From Prochlorococcus sp. AG-347-G22 (GTDB lineage Bacteria; Cyanobacteriota; Cyanobacteriia; PCC-6307; Cyanobiaceae), in assembly GCA_003281635.1 (NCBI GenBank), contig QCBK01000012.1, forward strand, positions 1 through 46,923: 46,923 bases of DNA. Reading direction: 5' to 3'. Positions 8,916 to 18,969 of the stretch are shown here, in pieces. The notes below the pieces were generated by a model. The model ran no database searches. It was not told where the DNA came from and saw only the letters and a list, made by a program, of their open reading frames with translations. The translations under genes and the position numbers were made by a program. Positions within the stretch are counted from its first letter, which is position 1. Each line of letters begins with the position of its first letter.

Positions 8916-10004
8916 GTGCCTACAACTAAAAAAAGAAGAGTTTTCCCTTTTACAGCAGTAATTGGTCAAGAAGAAATGAAATTGGCTCTATTGTTAAATG
9001 TTATTGATCCAAGAATTGGTGGAGTGATGATAATGGGTGATAGAGGGACTGGTAAGTCTACTACAATCAGAGCTTTAGCTGATTTGTTGCCTGCAATCGA
9101 TGTTGTTAAAGACGATCCATATAATAGTTCACTAGTCGATCCTGATTTGCAAAGTAAAGAAGTTTTGGAAAAAATTACTCAAGGTGAAAATCTAGAGATT
9201 GTTCAAAAACAAGTGCCTATGGTTGACTTGCCTCTAGGGGCTACTGAAGATAGGCTTTGTGGAACCATTGATATAGAGAAGGCTTTGAGCGAAGGTGTTA
9301 AGGCATTCGAACCAGGTTTATTAGCTAAAGCTAATAGAGGTTTACTATACGTTGATGAAGTGAATTTACTTGATGATCATTTAGTTGATGTACTTTTAGA
9401 TTCGGCCGCTTCCGGATGGAATACAGTTGAAAGGGAGGGGGTCTCAGTTCGACATCCTGCGAGGTTTGTCCTTATTGGTTCAGGAAATCCAGAAGAAGGT
9501 GAATTAAGGCCTCAACTATTGGACAGGTTTGGAATGAGTGTTGAAGTTAAGACAGTTAGAGATGCTGAATTAAGAGTTCAAGTAGTTGATCAAAGAACTT
9601 CTTTTGATGATAATCCTGATGAGTTTTCATTGAGTGTTGAGAAACAACAGGATGAACTTCAACAAAAAGTTATTAAAGCACAAGAAATATTAAATTCAGT
9701 TCAAATGGACGATGACCTAAGATTGAATATTTCTGCAATCTGCGGAGAACTAGATGTGGATGGTTTACGTGGAGATATTGTTACAAATAGGTCCGCAAGG
9801 GCAATTGCAGCATTTGAGGGCAGAAATGAAGTGCAAGAAGATGACATAGCAAGGGTTATTTCTTGTTCTTTAAGACATAGACTTAGAAAAGATCCCTTAG
9901 AACAAGTTGATTCAGGTGAAAGAGTTATTCAAGCTTTTTGTAAAGTATTTGATTTAGATGAAAAAGAAAATATTTCAAAATTTCAATTGTCTGCTGAAGC
10001 TTAA
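8916..10004 (+). CDS. chlI: Magnesium chelatase ATPase subunit I
   Basis: AAA+ motor subunit of the complex that inserts Mg into protoporphyrin IX, the first committed step of chlorophyll synthesis. Walker A is GDRGTGKST at residues 41-49, Walker B is [12 protein letters not shown] near 145, and [17 protein letters not shown] contains sensor 1 and the arginine finger. Length 362 is normal. The start is GTG at 8916, preceded by a 117-bp AT-rich gap that must hold its promoter. ruvC follows after 5 bp. Confidence 0.97.
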   Translation: MPTTKKRRVFPFTAVIGQEEMKLALLLNVIDPRIGGVMIMGDRGTGKSTTIRALADLLPAIDVVKDDPYNSSLVDPDLQSKEVLEKITQGENLEIVQKQVPMVDLPLGATEDRLCGTIDIEKALSEGVKAFEPGLLAKANRGLLYVDEVNLLDDHLVDVLLDSAASGWNTVEREGVSVRHPARFVLIGSGNPEEGELRPQLLDRFGMSVEVKTVRDAELRVQVVDQRTSFDDNPDEFSLSVEKQQDELQQKVIKAQEILNSVQMDDDLRLNISAICGELDVDGLRGDIVTNRSARAIAAFEGRNEVQEDDIARVISCSLRHRLRKDPLEQVDSGERVIQAFCKVFDLDEKENISKFQLSAEA

Positions 10005-10009
10005 TAAAA

Positions 10010-10483
10010 GTGAGAATAATTGGGATTGACCCTGGATTAGCTAGAGTTGGTTATGGAATAATTGAGGTAGAAAATAAAAGAAAGATATTATTAGATTGTG
10101 GCGTTATTGAGACAGGTAAAGATAAAAAAGAAGAAGATAGATTACATGAGATATTCCAAGATCTTAATGAATTAATAAATCATTGGAACCCAACTTTAGC
10201 AGCGGTAGAAAAATTTTTCTTTTACAGGTCAAGCACTACTATTAGTGTGGTGCAGGCCAGAGGCGTGATTATGATGGTATTGGCCTCTAAAAAAATTCAT
10301 GTTAGTGAGTATTCACCTGCTCAAATAAAATTGACAATTGCTGGGTCTGGAAAGGCATCTAAGAAAGATATTCTTGATGCTGTTATGTATCACTTAGATC
10401 TTAACAAACCGCCAAAACCTGATGATTCAGCAGATGCGTTGGCTATAGCACTTACAAAACTAAATGAGGATGGCTTTAATTAA
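10010..10483 (+). CDS. ruvC: Holliday junction resolvase RuvC
   Basis: RNase H-fold endonuclease that cuts Holliday junctions in RuvAB complexes. Acidic catalytic residues are visible as Asp7 in [13 protein letters not shown], Glu67 in AAVEKFFF, and the Asp139/Asp142 pair in [11 protein letters not shown]. At 157 residues the length is normal. The GTG start is 5 bp after chlI, so it is likely transcribed with chlI and with the cyclo-ligase gene 9 bp downstream. Confidence 0.96.
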   Translation: MRIIGIDPGLARVGYGIIEVENKRKILLDCGVIETGKDKKEEDRLHEIFQDLNELINHWNPTLAAVEKFFFYRSSTTISVVQARGVIMMVLASKKIHVSEYSPAQIKLTIAGSGKASKKDILDAVMYHLDLNKPPKPDDSADALAIALTKLNEDGFN

Positions 10484-10492
10484 AAATTTAAT

Positions 10493-11056
10493 ATGAAGAT
10501 CATTGAAAATAAGAAATTGGAGAGGGATACGTTTAGAAAACTAAGAGATGGGATTTCTCTTGATCAAAGAGAAAATGTAGAAAAGAATGTAAGATTATAT
10601 ATTGATTCATTTGTTAAAGAATATAAAAATATTGGTTATGTAGCCATATATTGGCCTCTAAAAAACGAAGTTGACATAAGAAGTCTTAAAAAAAAATTTA
10701 CCCTAGCTTTGCCTAGATGTAAAGAAAAAAAAGAGTTGTTATTTTATCCATGGGACGAAAAACCTCTTACCAAAGATTCTGAGGGGATACTAAGTCCAAA
10801 TAACTCCTCCTCTTACTCATTAAGTCATTCGCAGATAAGCATGATATTTGTACCATGTCTTTCCGTTGATAAAAATTTAACAAGATTAGGTTATGGGGGA
10901 GGTTATTTTGATAAATTAAGGAGAGATAATGATTGGAGAAATGTTCCATGTATTGGAGTATTAACTTCTAATTGTGTAAGCACGATTCCATTAACTAGAG
11001 CTGAGTGGGATATTCCTTTATCGGGCTTTATCACAGAAAAAGAAATATTTGTATAA
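10493..11056 (+). CDS. 5-formyltetrahydrofolate cyclo-ligase family protein
   Basis: ATP-dependent enzyme of folate metabolism converting 5-formyl-THF to 5,10-methenyl-THF (MTHFS/YgfA family). Motifs include IYWPLKNEVD near residue 52, LALPRCKEKKELLFYPW near 70-86, and the signature LGYGGGYFDKLRRD near 132. Length 187 is typical. It sits directly behind ruvC and 38 bp before sufE; no functional link between these neighbours is obvious beyond co-transcription. Confidence 0.92.
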   Translation: MKIIENKKLERDTFRKLRDGISLDQRENVEKNVRLYIDSFVKEYKNIGYVAIYWPLKNEVDIRSLKKKFTLALPRCKEKKELLFYPWDEKPLTKDSEGILSPNNSSSYSLSHSQISMIFVPCLSVDKNLTRLGYGGGYFDKLRRDNDWRNVPCIGVLTSNCVSTIPLTRAEWDIPLSGFITEKEIFV

Positions 11057-11094
11057 TAGAAGACTCATAAATTGATTAATTTATAGTTTTAAAA

Positions 11095-11514
11095 ATGGAA
11101 AATCAGGAAAAATACAATAATTTATCAAAATTAGTAGAAAAGTTGAAGAAATCAGAAGATCCAAAAAGAAAATATGAATACATTTTATGGTTAGGCAAAA
11201 AATTGAAAGAACCAGATAGTGAAATCTTGATTGAAGAAAATAAAGTTAAGGGATGCGTTTCAGAAGTTTTTGTTAAGGCAACTATTAAAGCCGGTAAATT
11301 ATTTTGGGAAGGATATTCGGATGCTCTCATAACAAAGGGTTTGTTGGCCTTTCTAATAAGTGGATTAAATGAGTTAACACCAAATGAAGTTGTTGATATA
11401 GATAGGAAATTTATAGAAGATACTGGTTTGAAAACAAGCTTAACTCCTTCACGATCAAATGGTTTTTTAAACATATTATTGAAGATGCAGTCTCAAGCAA
11501 ATGAATTTTTGTAG
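11095..11514 (+). CDS. sufE: SufE-type sulfur acceptor protein
   Basis: Accepts persulfide sulfur from the cysteine desulfurase SufS and hands it to the Suf Fe-S scaffold. The key Cys54 lies in VKGCVSEVFVKA. YILWLGKKLKEP upstream and RSNGFLNILLKMQSQA at the end complete the fold. Length 139 is standard. It is an isolated sufE; the other suf genes are not in this window. Confidence 0.94.
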   Translation: MENQEKYNNLSKLVEKLKKSEDPKRKYEYILWLGKKLKEPDSEILIEENKVKGCVSEVFVKATIKAGKLFWEGYSDALITKGLLAFLISGLNELTPNEVVDIDRKFIEDTGLKTSLTPSRSNGFLNILLKMQSQANEFL

Positions 11515-11559
11515 GTCTAATAATATAAAATTAAATTCAAAGTAAAAAGAAATAAAACA

Positions 11560-12861
11560 ATGAGAAAATGCAAAATTGGTATTGTAGGTTTTGGAACTGT
11601 AGGTTCAGGGATTTATAAAATATTAACTTCTGAACTTGATTCACATCCAATTCTAAAAGAAATAGAAATTTCAAAAATAGCAGTTAAAGATCTTAATAAA
11701 AAAAGAGATATTGAGCTAGATGTTAATTTATTAACTGATGATCCATTTAAATTAATTAATGACCCATCTATAGATGTAATTGTTGAAGTAATGGGTGGGG
11801 TTGATTTAGCGAAAGAAATTATTCTGCAATCATTAAAATTAGGTAAATCTGTTGTTACCGCAAACAAAGCAGTTATTGCAAGATATGGAGAAGAAATATA
11901 TGAAACTGCATCAAAAGAACGAGTGTATATATTGTCAGAAGCCGCTGTTTGCGGGGGGATACCAATAATTGAACCCTTAAAAAGATCATTAAAAAGTAAT
12001 AGTATAAAAAAAATGGTTGGGATAATAAATGGCACAACAAATTTTATTCTTTCAAAGATGGCAAATGAAAAAGCTGATTATAAGGAGACTTTAAAATTAG
12101 CCCAAAGCCTTGGTTACGCAGAATTTGATCCAACTGCAGATGTTGAAGGGCATGATGCTGCTGATAAGATTTCAATCCTTAGTGAACTCGCATTTGGAGG
12201 GAAAATCCCAAGAGAGGAGATACATTCTGAGGGTATTAGTAAAATTAATCTCAAGGATATCGAATATGCCAATAAATTAGGATTTGAAATTAAACTTTTA
12301 GCGCTCTCCGAAAGGGGACAAACAAATAGTAATGATTCACTTGCTTTGAATATTTGGGTAGGACCTTCTTTGATTCCAAAATCTCATCCATTGGCAACAG
12401 TTAAGGGAGTTAACAATGCCTTATTGATAGAGGCTGATCCTCTAGGAGAGATAATGTTTTATGGTCCAGGTGCAGGGAGTGGCCCTACTGCTGCATCTGT
12501 AGTATCAGATATATTAAATCTGCATGCCGCCTCAGTAAAAAATAATAATTCAGTCGATCCATTGTTATCTTTTGATTTCTGGAGAACCTGTCATATCATA
12601 GAATCTTCACAAATAAACAAAAAAAATTACCTTAGAATTATTTGTCTTGATAGTCCAGGCGTCATAGGAAAGATTGGAGATATTTTTGGAAAGAATAATG
12701 TATCAATCGAATCAATTGTTCAACTTGATGCAAGTGAGGACAAAGCAGAAATTGTCGTTATTACTCATGAGGTGAATAATGGAGATTTTGAGAAATCCAA
12801 AGATGAAATAAATTCGCTAAATGAAGTCAAAATTATTGCAAGTCAATTAAGTTGTATTTAA
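11560..12861 (+). CDS. hom: Homoserine dehydrogenase
   Basis: NAD(P)H-dependent enzyme reducing aspartate semialdehyde to homoserine, the branch point to Thr and Met. The N-terminal Rossmann motif is IGIVGFGTVGSGI (about residues 6-18), and VTANKAVIARYG follows near 105. The catalytic domain has GIINGTTNFILSKM and LGYAEFDPTADVEGHDAADK (about 187-206). A C-terminal ACT domain (from about residue 355, IICLDSPGVIGKIGDIFG) implies threonine feedback control. At 433 residues it is the monofunctional form, not fused to aspartokinase. Confidence 0.97.
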   Translation: MRKCKIGIVGFGTVGSGIYKILTSELDSHPILKEIEISKIAVKDLNKKRDIELDVNLLTDDPFKLINDPSIDVIVEVMGGVDLAKEIILQSLKLGKSVVTANKAVIARYGEEIYETASKERVYILSEAAVCGGIPIIEPLKRSLKSNSIKKMVGIINGTTNFILSKMANEKADYKETLKLAQSLGYAEFDPTADVEGHDAADKISILSELAFGGKIPREEIHSEGISKINLKDIEYANKLGFEIKLLALSERGQTNSNDSLALNIWVGPSLIPKSHPLATVKGVNNALLIEADPLGEIMFYGPGAGSGPTAASVVSDILNLHAASVKNNNSVDPLLSFDFWRTCHIIESSQINKKNYLRIICLDSPGVIGKIGDIFGKNNVSIESIVQLDASEDKAEIVVITHEVNNGDFEKSKDEINSLNEVKIIASQLSCI

Positions 12862-12910
12862 AAAAATAGTTTGCAAATTTCTTTATGGCTTGGTAAACCG
12901 AAGAGAGTAA

Positions 12911-13198
12911 GTGTTTAGTTTTAACACCTTAATGATTCATTCAAAACTATTAGACAGTGAAAATAATAATTTAAGTTCTTCTGAAAACCTTTATAAAGGT
13001 GCGTGTGTAAAAATTAAAAATAGCAATAAGACTTTTCAAGTAATTGGTTTAAATATAAGTAAAGAAATTTGTTGGGTTAGAGAGTGGCCTTTTGCCTGTA
13101 ATTCTAAAAAAACATTTGCTTTAGAAATAAATCAAATAACCTTACAAATTTTCTGCTCAAATAATTCTTCAGAAAAACTAAGTAATTATGAAATATGA
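12911..13198 (+). CDS. Small conserved cyanobacterial protein of unknown function
   Basis: 95 residues from a GTG start; an ATG at 12932 is an alternative start. The central block YKGACVKIKNSNKTFQVIG followed by CWVREWPF resembles a short beta-barrel protein I recall from other picocyanobacteria, usually annotated as hypothetical. The stop codon overlaps the ATG of the next gene (ATGA), so translation is coupled to the ABC substrate-binding protein. No function can be assigned. Confidence 0.7.
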   Translation: MFSFNTLMIHSKLLDSENNNLSSSENLYKGACVKIKNSNKTFQVIGLNISKEICWVREWPFACNSKKTFALEINQITLQIFCSNNSSEKLSNYEI

Positions 13199-14766
13199 AA
13201 AAAAAAGTTGTTTTATCAATATTTATTATTTTAATTTCTTTTTTACAGAATTCTTGCGGCTCAAAAAGAATATCTAAAAAAATCATAGTAGCAAGTTCTG
13301 GAAAAATTGAATCTTTAGATCCAGCTAGAGCAAATACTCTTAAAGCAATTCAATTAATCAATTCTCTTGGAGATACATTATATGAATTAAATTCTGATGG
13401 AGAATTAATCCCTCAATTGGCCTCGGGGATGCCAGTTATTTCAAAGGATAGACTTCAAATAACTATCAATTTAAAAAAGGATGTTTTTTTTCATGATGGA
13501 ACTGTATTTAACTCAAATGCTATGAAGTTTACCTTTGATAGATTCAAAAGAATTGGAACGATGAACTATATTTTAGGAGATAAGATTAAATCAATAGAAA
13601 CGCCAAGTGAATATTCAGTCATAATAAATTTGAATAAACCATCAAGTTCTTTAAATGGTTTACTAACATCAGTAAATTTAACTCCAATATCTCCTACATT
13701 TTACAAACAATATTCAGATAAGTTTCTAAATGAAAAATTCGTTGGTACTGGTAAGTATGTCCTTACTAGTTTTTCTAATGAAGTTCAATCAATTGATCCA
13801 TATTTGAATTATTGGGGTGAAAAGCCCTTAAATAGCGGCGTTAATTTTGTGGGATATTCAAATTCATCATCTCTTTTTGGGGCTTTAAAAAGTAAACAAA
13901 TTGATGTGTTATTATCAAATTCAATTGATGATAGTCAAAGAAAAAGTTTAAATAATTTAAGCAAAAATAAACAGTTTAATGAAGGTAATAGCCCTTTCAT
14001 TGAATTAAGTTTTATAAGCCTTAAAACTAGTTCTTATCCTCTAAATAATCTTAATTTAAGACTAGCTTTGGCAAAAAGTTTTAATAGAAAATTGATTAGT
14101 GAGAAAGTAAGTTATGGATTAAGGAAACCCTCTAGATCAATAATTCCTCCAATATTAAAAAAAGATAATCAAGAATTGTGGCCTAAATACGATTATTTAG
14201 GAGCAAGAAGGTTATTGCAAAAAGAAAATTATTGCAATGGAAATATTCTAAAAATACCCCTTACTTATAGATCGAATGTACCAGCTGACAAACTTATTGC
14301 TCTGACATGGCAAGAAGAAATTAAAAGTTCTTTAAAAGATTGTATTGATATTGAACTCAATGGGGTGGAATCTACAACAGTTTATAAGAATTTAAGTTTA
14401 GGCATTTATACGGCAGTTCTTCTCGATTGGAATGGGGCTTATTCTGATCCAGAGGCCTATCTCACCCCTCTTTTAAGTTGTAATGAAATAGTTGATGGCA
14501 TATGTAAAAAAGGAGAATCAGTTTACAGCGGTAGTTTTTGGGGATCTAATAAAGTGGAAAGCTTATTTCTTGAGAGTGAAAAAATAAGTGGAATTAAAAG
14601 ATTAGAAAAACTTGTTGAAATTGAAAAAATAGCAGCACGTTCAATACCTTATATTCCTATTTGGATATCCTCTCAAAAAGCATGGTCACAAAATAAAATA
14701 TCAAAACCTATTTTTAATGGTGCAGGAATAATTTCATTGAGTGATCTTGAGTTAATTAATGAGTAG
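13195..14766 (+). CDS. ABC transporter substrate-binding lipoprotein, family 5 (peptide/nickel type)
   Basis: 523 residues with a lipoprotein signal: a Lys-rich start, a hydrophobic stretch, then the lipobox LQNSC near residue 21. The mature part has the SBP_bac_5 pattern, including FHDGTVFNSNAMKFTFDR near residue 101 and paired lobes. In the family these proteins capture oligopeptides, nickel-chelates or similar solutes and pass them to DppB/DppC-type permeases. It overlaps the permease gene by 8 bp. The substrate cannot be inferred. No ATPase or second permease lies nearby. Confidence 0.9.
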   Translation: MKKKVVLSIFIILISFLQNSCGSKRISKKIIVASSGKIESLDPARANTLKAIQLINSLGDTLYELNSDGELIPQLASGMPVISKDRLQITINLKKDVFFHDGTVFNSNAMKFTFDRFKRIGTMNYILGDKIKSIETPSEYSVIINLNKPSSSLNGLLTSVNLTPISPTFYKQYSDKFLNEKFVGTGKYVLTSFSNEVQSIDPYLNYWGEKPLNSGVNFVGYSNSSSLFGALKSKQIDVLLSNSIDDSQRKSLNNLSKNKQFNEGNSPFIELSFISLKTSSYPLNNLNLRLALAKSFNRKLISEKVSYGLRKPSRSIIPPILKKDNQELWPKYDYLGARRLLQKENYCNGNILKIPLTYRSNVPADKLIALTWQEEIKSSLKDCIDIELNGVESTTVYKNLSLGIYTAVLLDWNGAYSDPEAYLTPLLSCNEIVDGICKKGESVYSGSFWGSNKVESLFLESEKISGIKRLEKLVEIEKIAARSIPYIPIWISSQKAWSQNKISKPIFNGAGIISLSDLELINE

Positions 14767-15781
14767 AAATTTAAATAAAATACTAAATTATTCCCTATTA
14801 AAAATTTCATTAATACCCATAATGTTATGGATAATTTCTTCATTAGTTTTTATTTTATTAAGAGTTGCTCCTGGCGATCCTGTCGATGCAATACTTGGAT
14901 CTGGTGCGGATGAGGTTTCTAGGGAACTTCTACGAAATAAATTGGGGCTAAATGAACCTTTAATAAATCAATATTTTTCATATATTAAAAATATATTGCA
15001 CCTAGATTTTGGCCAATCTCTTAGTACCCAAGAGCCTGTCATTAATATTATTATTAAGTCATTGCCTGCAAGTCTTGAGCTTGGATTCTTTTCAATATTA
15101 AGTGCAACACTAATAGGATTCCCATTGGGATTACTTGGCTTAAGAAATAGAGGGAAAAAGACTGATTATTTTGCGAGAATATTAGGAATTGCCACATATG
15201 CGATCCCTCCTTTTTGGGGTGCAATGTTAGCGCAATTATTATTTTCTGTATTTTTTAATATTTCCCCAATTGGAGGTAGATTTCCAATATTTCAGCAACA
15301 ACCTCAAATTACAGGTTTTCTAGTTTTAGATAGTATTCTTTCAAATAATATTATTGCCTTGAAAGATAGTCTTTATCATCTCGTACTTCCTTCGATTACC
15401 CTTGGCTTTTTATTAAGTGGTATATTCAGCCGCTCATTAAGAGTAAATTTGGATAAGACTTTAAAAAGTGATTATGTAAATGCTGCTATATGTAGAGGAA
15501 TATCAAGGAAAAAAATATTTTTAAACCATGCATTACCTAATGCTCTTTTGCCTATTGTCACTATTTCTGGATTGACTATGGCCTCATTAGCAGGAGGTGC
15601 CCTATTGTTCGAGGTGACTTTTTCATGGCCAGGTATTGCTTTAAGATTACATGAAGCTATTTCTCAAAGAGACTATACCTTGGTCCAAGGAATTGTAATT
15701 TTTACCTCTATGCTCATAGTCTCTTTAAATCTCTTCGTGGACATTTTAATCGCATATTTAGATCCACGAATAGAGTACTAA
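14759..15781 (+). CDS. ABC transporter permease, DppB type
   Basis: 340 residues. The N-terminus carries the DppB-family pattern (one membrane segment, then LRVAPGDPVDAILG near residue 35), followed by five more hydrophobic segments. The EAA loop region YVNAAICRGISRKKIFLNHALPN lies near 235. It pairs with the upstream binding protein (8-bp overlap). DppB-type permeases normally work with a DppC partner and two ATPases, which are absent here and may be elsewhere in the chromosome. The 3' end overlaps the convergent hydrolase gene by 4 bp. Confidence 0.92.
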   Translation: MSRNLNKILNYSLLKISLIPIMLWIISSLVFILLRVAPGDPVDAILGSGADEVSRELLRNKLGLNEPLINQYFSYIKNILHLDFGQSLSTQEPVINIIIKSLPASLELGFFSILSATLIGFPLGLLGLRNRGKKTDYFARILGIATYAIPPFWGAMLAQLLFSVFFNISPIGGRFPIFQQQPQITGFLVLDSILSNNIIALKDSLYHLVLPSITLGFLLSGIFSRSLRVNLDKTLKSDYVNAAICRGISRKKIFLNHALPNALLPIVTISGLTMASLAGGALLFEVTFSWPGIALRLHEAISQRDYTLVQGIVIFTSMLIVSLNLFVDILIAYLDPRIEY

Positions 15782-17328
15782 TTTTTGGAAATTTCTTTTA
15801 TTGTTTCAAGATCTAAAAGATGGAAATCAAGTCCTAAATCTCTTTGGTTTTTAACTACTGTAGGGATCTTTTGGTCTTTAATATTTTTTAAAAATTCAAC
15901 TATAAATTTCTTAGATAAATCTTGTACTAATACTGGCTCTGAACCAATAAAAGATTCACTTATTTTGAAGACGTCATTATTTTCTTTATTGCTTTCATTA
16001 ATTCTTATTGGAGAAAAATGACTTGCTCCTTCAATAATTAAAAATCTATTTGATGGATTATTTAAAGCAGAAAAGACACTAAATTGTTCATTCATTAATG
16101 GTGTAATAAGGTCAAACGTACCACCTATTAGAAGAGTTGGTGTTTTAATGCCTGTACTATTTTCATTTGGCCATACTAAACTCCCAAACGAATTAAAACC
16201 TATAATCGCACTGGCCTTATTAGTGTTATTTTTCTTAGGGAATGGTATTTCGCTTAACTGACATTGAAGTAATTTAGATAAATTTGTTACCGCAAAGTCT
16301 TCTAATGCCGAATCGCAATTTTCCTCTAGTTGATCAGTAGGTTTATTGCCTTCATATAAAAGTGCAATTAAAGCACCAAGTGAATGCCCCATTAAAATAT
16401 AAGAATCATTAGGTAAATCAAATTCTCCATTTTCATGAGCTTTTAATACAGCATCTAAATCTTTAATTCTATATAAGAAAAAGTCTGCGCTTCCTGGTAT
16501 TGTCTCCTTACCTTCAAGAACTTCTATGAATGAATCTAAATTACTTCCTCTATGATCTATAAATAATATTGGCCAACCTCTAATAGCCAATTCGTTACCT
16601 ATCCATTTGAAATTTTTAATTTCGCCTCCAAGTCCTGGCATAAAAATTACCAGTTCTTTATCATCATTTATTTTATTGTTTTTCCATATTTCAATTTCAA
16701 GAGGTTTTACTCGGTGAGGGGCATAAATTTTTTTATCAATTTTTATCAGATCTTGAGTTGATTCTTTCTCAGCATTTTTAAAAAAATTATGGTTCGTTTT
16801 TTCAAGCTTGTTTAATTTGGATAAAAGTTCTTGTTGCATTGATAATTCATTTTTCCAAGATGAAATTATTAAAAATAAATTATCAATATCTAGTGATATT
16901 TCTTCTGATGGTAATGCCTTTATGATTTCTAAAGTCGAAACTTCTTTTTTTTGATTTAATAAATTTTCTATAGTGTTATATATTTCTGTTCCATTATTGT
17001 CATTTGGAACTTTAATGCTTTTGCTTAATTCTGTAAGAATTTTACGCCCTATCCAACTTCTTAATATTTCTCTATTTAACCCCTGTTCTTTGAAAACTGG
17101 AAATTCTAAAAATTTTGATAATTCAAAAACTCTTATAAATCCGTTGTTTTTTAACCAATCTAATAATTCTGTTGAATCATCTTTGTATTTTTCTAATTTT
17201 GATAATTGTTCTATAGTAAGAGGGATTTCCATCTCTTCAAACTTAATATTTATCTTTTCTGCAGCCTTTAAACCATTATTAAAAAATAAACCACAAAAAC
17301 TAAAAAAAATTATAAAAATGTATTTCAC
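15778..17328 (-). CDS. Exported alpha/beta hydrolase with N-terminal DUF1400 domain
   Basis: 516 residues. A signal peptide (about residues 1-23, ending near GLKAAEK) precedes a DUF1400-like helical region (about 25-180), a domain I know from cyanobacterial hydrolases. The alpha/beta hydrolase part follows, with FMPGLGGEIKNF near 229, FIDHRGSNL near 257, the nucleophile elbow GHSLG with Ser316, and a late GASHFSPI that supplies the His. Substrate unknown; a lipid or ester seems possible but is not shown. It converges on the permease and diverges from the MFS gene with 2 bp between start codons. Confidence 0.85.
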   Translation of the reverse strand: MKYIFIIFFSFCGLFFNNGLKAAEKINIKFEEMEIPLTIEQLSKLEKYKDDSTELLDWLKNNGFIRVFELSKFLEFPVFKEQGLNREILRSWIGRKILTELSKSIKVPNDNNGTEIYNTIENLLNQKKEVSTLEIIKALPSEEISLDIDNLFLIISSWKNELSMQQELLSKLNKLEKTNHNFFKNAEKESTQDLIKIDKKIYAPHRVKPLEIEIWKNNKINDDKELVIFMPGLGGEIKNFKWIGNELAIRGWPILFIDHRGSNLDSFIEVLEGKETIPGSADFFLYRIKDLDAVLKAHENGEFDLPNDSYILMGHSLGALIALLYEGNKPTDQLEENCDSALEDFAVTNLSKLLQCQLSEIPFPKKNNTNKASAIIGFNSFGSLVWPNENSTGIKTPTLLIGGTFDLITPLMNEQFSVFSALNNPSNRFLIIEGASHFSPIRINESNKENNDVFKISESFIGSEPVLVQDLSKKFIVEFLKNIKDQKIPTVVKNQRDLGLDFHLLDLETIKEISKN

Positions 17329-17330
17329 TA

Positions 17331-18560
17331 GTGATTAGTCCAAATAGTTTACAAATTAGCAAAAATTGGTGGATTCAATTTCCATATCATTTGAGGTTAA
17401 TAACCAAGATAAGATTTTTCGCTGCATTTGGAGCAGGAGGTGTTATTTATTTAACATCACTTATTTTTAATAACCTAGGATTATCGGCAACAGATATTGG
17501 CTTGGGGTTTACCATTTCAGCAATAATTGGAACTCTAACAAGACTCTTTACAGGTAATTATCTTAATAAAACAGGCAAAATACAATTTCCAATAATTTCT
17601 TCTTCAATACTAAGTATTGCCGCTAGCTTTTGCCTCATTTTTTCTAGAGATTCTTTTTTGTACCTAATTGGACAATCACTAGTTGGAGCTGCTGCAGGAA
17701 TATATTGGCCTGCTGCCGAGTTTGGGGTACCATATTTTTGCCATCCTATCGAAACACGCAAAGCTTATGCTCTTGTTAGAAGTTCGGAGGCTTTAGGAAT
17801 ATTTCTAGGCGTATTCTTAGGGGGTTATATGACGAATTTTTTGTATTCTAAATCAATTTTTATTAATGATATATTTTGCATGATAGTTATCGTAAATTTA
17901 ATATCTAGAAATAGATCTTCTATTAAAAGTAACTTAGAAAATTTCCAAAAAAAATTAGTAGATCCAATTAATCAGGGACAATTGAAATGGAATAAAAATT
18001 CAACAATAATAATTTTATCTATTTTATTGATAACTACCTCTTTAGCTCTGATTCAAGTAACTTTGCCTCTGGATCTTGTTAAAGGTGGAGTATATCGCAA
18101 TGCATTAGGCAAAGAAATTATTAGTCTTATAATTTCTATTCAGTTAGTTTTATTGTTGTTTTTACAATGGCCTGTCGGTTCTTGGATATCTAAGAAAGGA
18201 AGATTATATGGCTTGAAATTTAGTTTAATAAATTTCTCTTTCGCTTCATTTTTATTATTTATTTCTAGTTATCTAAATATTCCAGCTTTTTATTTAATTT
18301 CTTTTTCATTGATATTAGTAAGTTTAGGGACAGCTTCATTTCTTCCAACATCAACAGATGTCGTTTTCAGAATAGCTCCTTCAAACAAAAAAGGTTTTGC
18401 ACTTGCTCTATTATCACAATGTTTCGCTATGGGTTATTTTTTTGGACCATTTATTTCGGGACGAATATTAGATATATTTGGTTATGCTTCAATAATCTGG
18501 CTTTCCATTTCATGTTTTTGCTTTATTGCATTTGCAATTCTATTTAAGAGATTATTTTAA
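17331..18560 (+). CDS. Major facilitator superfamily transporter
   Basis: 409 residues with about 12 hydrophobic segments and the two-fold MFS layout. The first loop region shows LGFTISAIIGTLTRLFTGNYL and a middle loop of about residues 185-220 separates the halves. The second half contains the motif-A-like stretch VGSWISKKGRLYGLK. The GTG start at 17331 overlaps the divergent promoter region of the hydrolase. It is an inner-membrane secondary transporter; direction and substrate cannot be told. It overlaps the convergent DUF2834 gene by 4 bp. Confidence 0.88.
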   Translation: MISPNSLQISKNWWIQFPYHLRLITKIRFFAAFGAGGVIYLTSLIFNNLGLSATDIGLGFTISAIIGTLTRLFTGNYLNKTGKIQFPIISSSILSIAASFCLIFSRDSFLYLIGQSLVGAAAGIYWPAAEFGVPYFCHPIETRKAYALVRSSEALGIFLGVFLGGYMTNFLYSKSIFINDIFCMIVIVNLISRNRSSIKSNLENFQKKLVDPINQGQLKWNKNSTIIILSILLITTSLALIQVTLPLDLVKGGVYRNALGKEIISLIISIQLVLLLFLQWPVGSWISKKGRLYGLKFSLINFSFASFLLFISSYLNIPAFYLISFSLILVSLGTASFLPTSTDVVFRIAPSNKKGFALALLSQCFAMGYFFGPFISGRILDIFGYASIIWLSISCFCFIAFAILFKRLF

Positions 18561-18928
18561 TTAATCCTTTCTAATTCAATAATTCTTCTCTCTCTTAGGA
18601 ATAAGAAAAAAGGTGCAGAGAATGCGAAGGCTATTAGAAAAGTTCCAATGTATATAACCCACATATTCTTCATGTTTAGTTTTTTTGATTCATTCACTAT
18701 CCATATAAAAATAGCGCTTGCACCTACTAATAAGTCTCTAGAAATTGACTGAGCTGCAGGGTTTGCATTCGCTAAAGAAATGAAGTTATTTATATCAAAG
18801 CTGTTTCCATATTCCCTAGCAAATTCGAAATTTGCCATCATTGGCAGTACAGCTCCCAAAATTGATAGAAAAAGGTAAAGATAAGATAGTATCTGTTTAT
18901 TATCTTTTAAAATGTTAAATGAATTCAC
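18557..18928 (-). CDS. DUF2834 membrane protein
   Basis: 123 residues with three predicted membrane segments (about 14-32, 65-83, 89-110). The order YLYLFLSILGAVLPMM, RDLLVGASAIFIWIV and the last helix ending FLFLRERR matches DUF2834, a small membrane family common in cyanobacteria and without known function. It converges on the MFS gene (4-bp overlap) and is divergent from the PfkB kinase gene, 41 bp apart. Confidence 0.8.
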   Translation of the reverse strand: MNSFNILKDNKQILSYLYLFLSILGAVLPMMANFEFAREYGNSFDINNFISLANANPAAQSISRDLLVGASAIFIWIVNESKKLNMKNMWVIYIGTFLIAFAFSAPFFLFLRERRIIELERIN

Positions 18929-18969
18929 TTGTCAAAAATATTTCTTTTAATAATAGTATTTAAAAGCAT

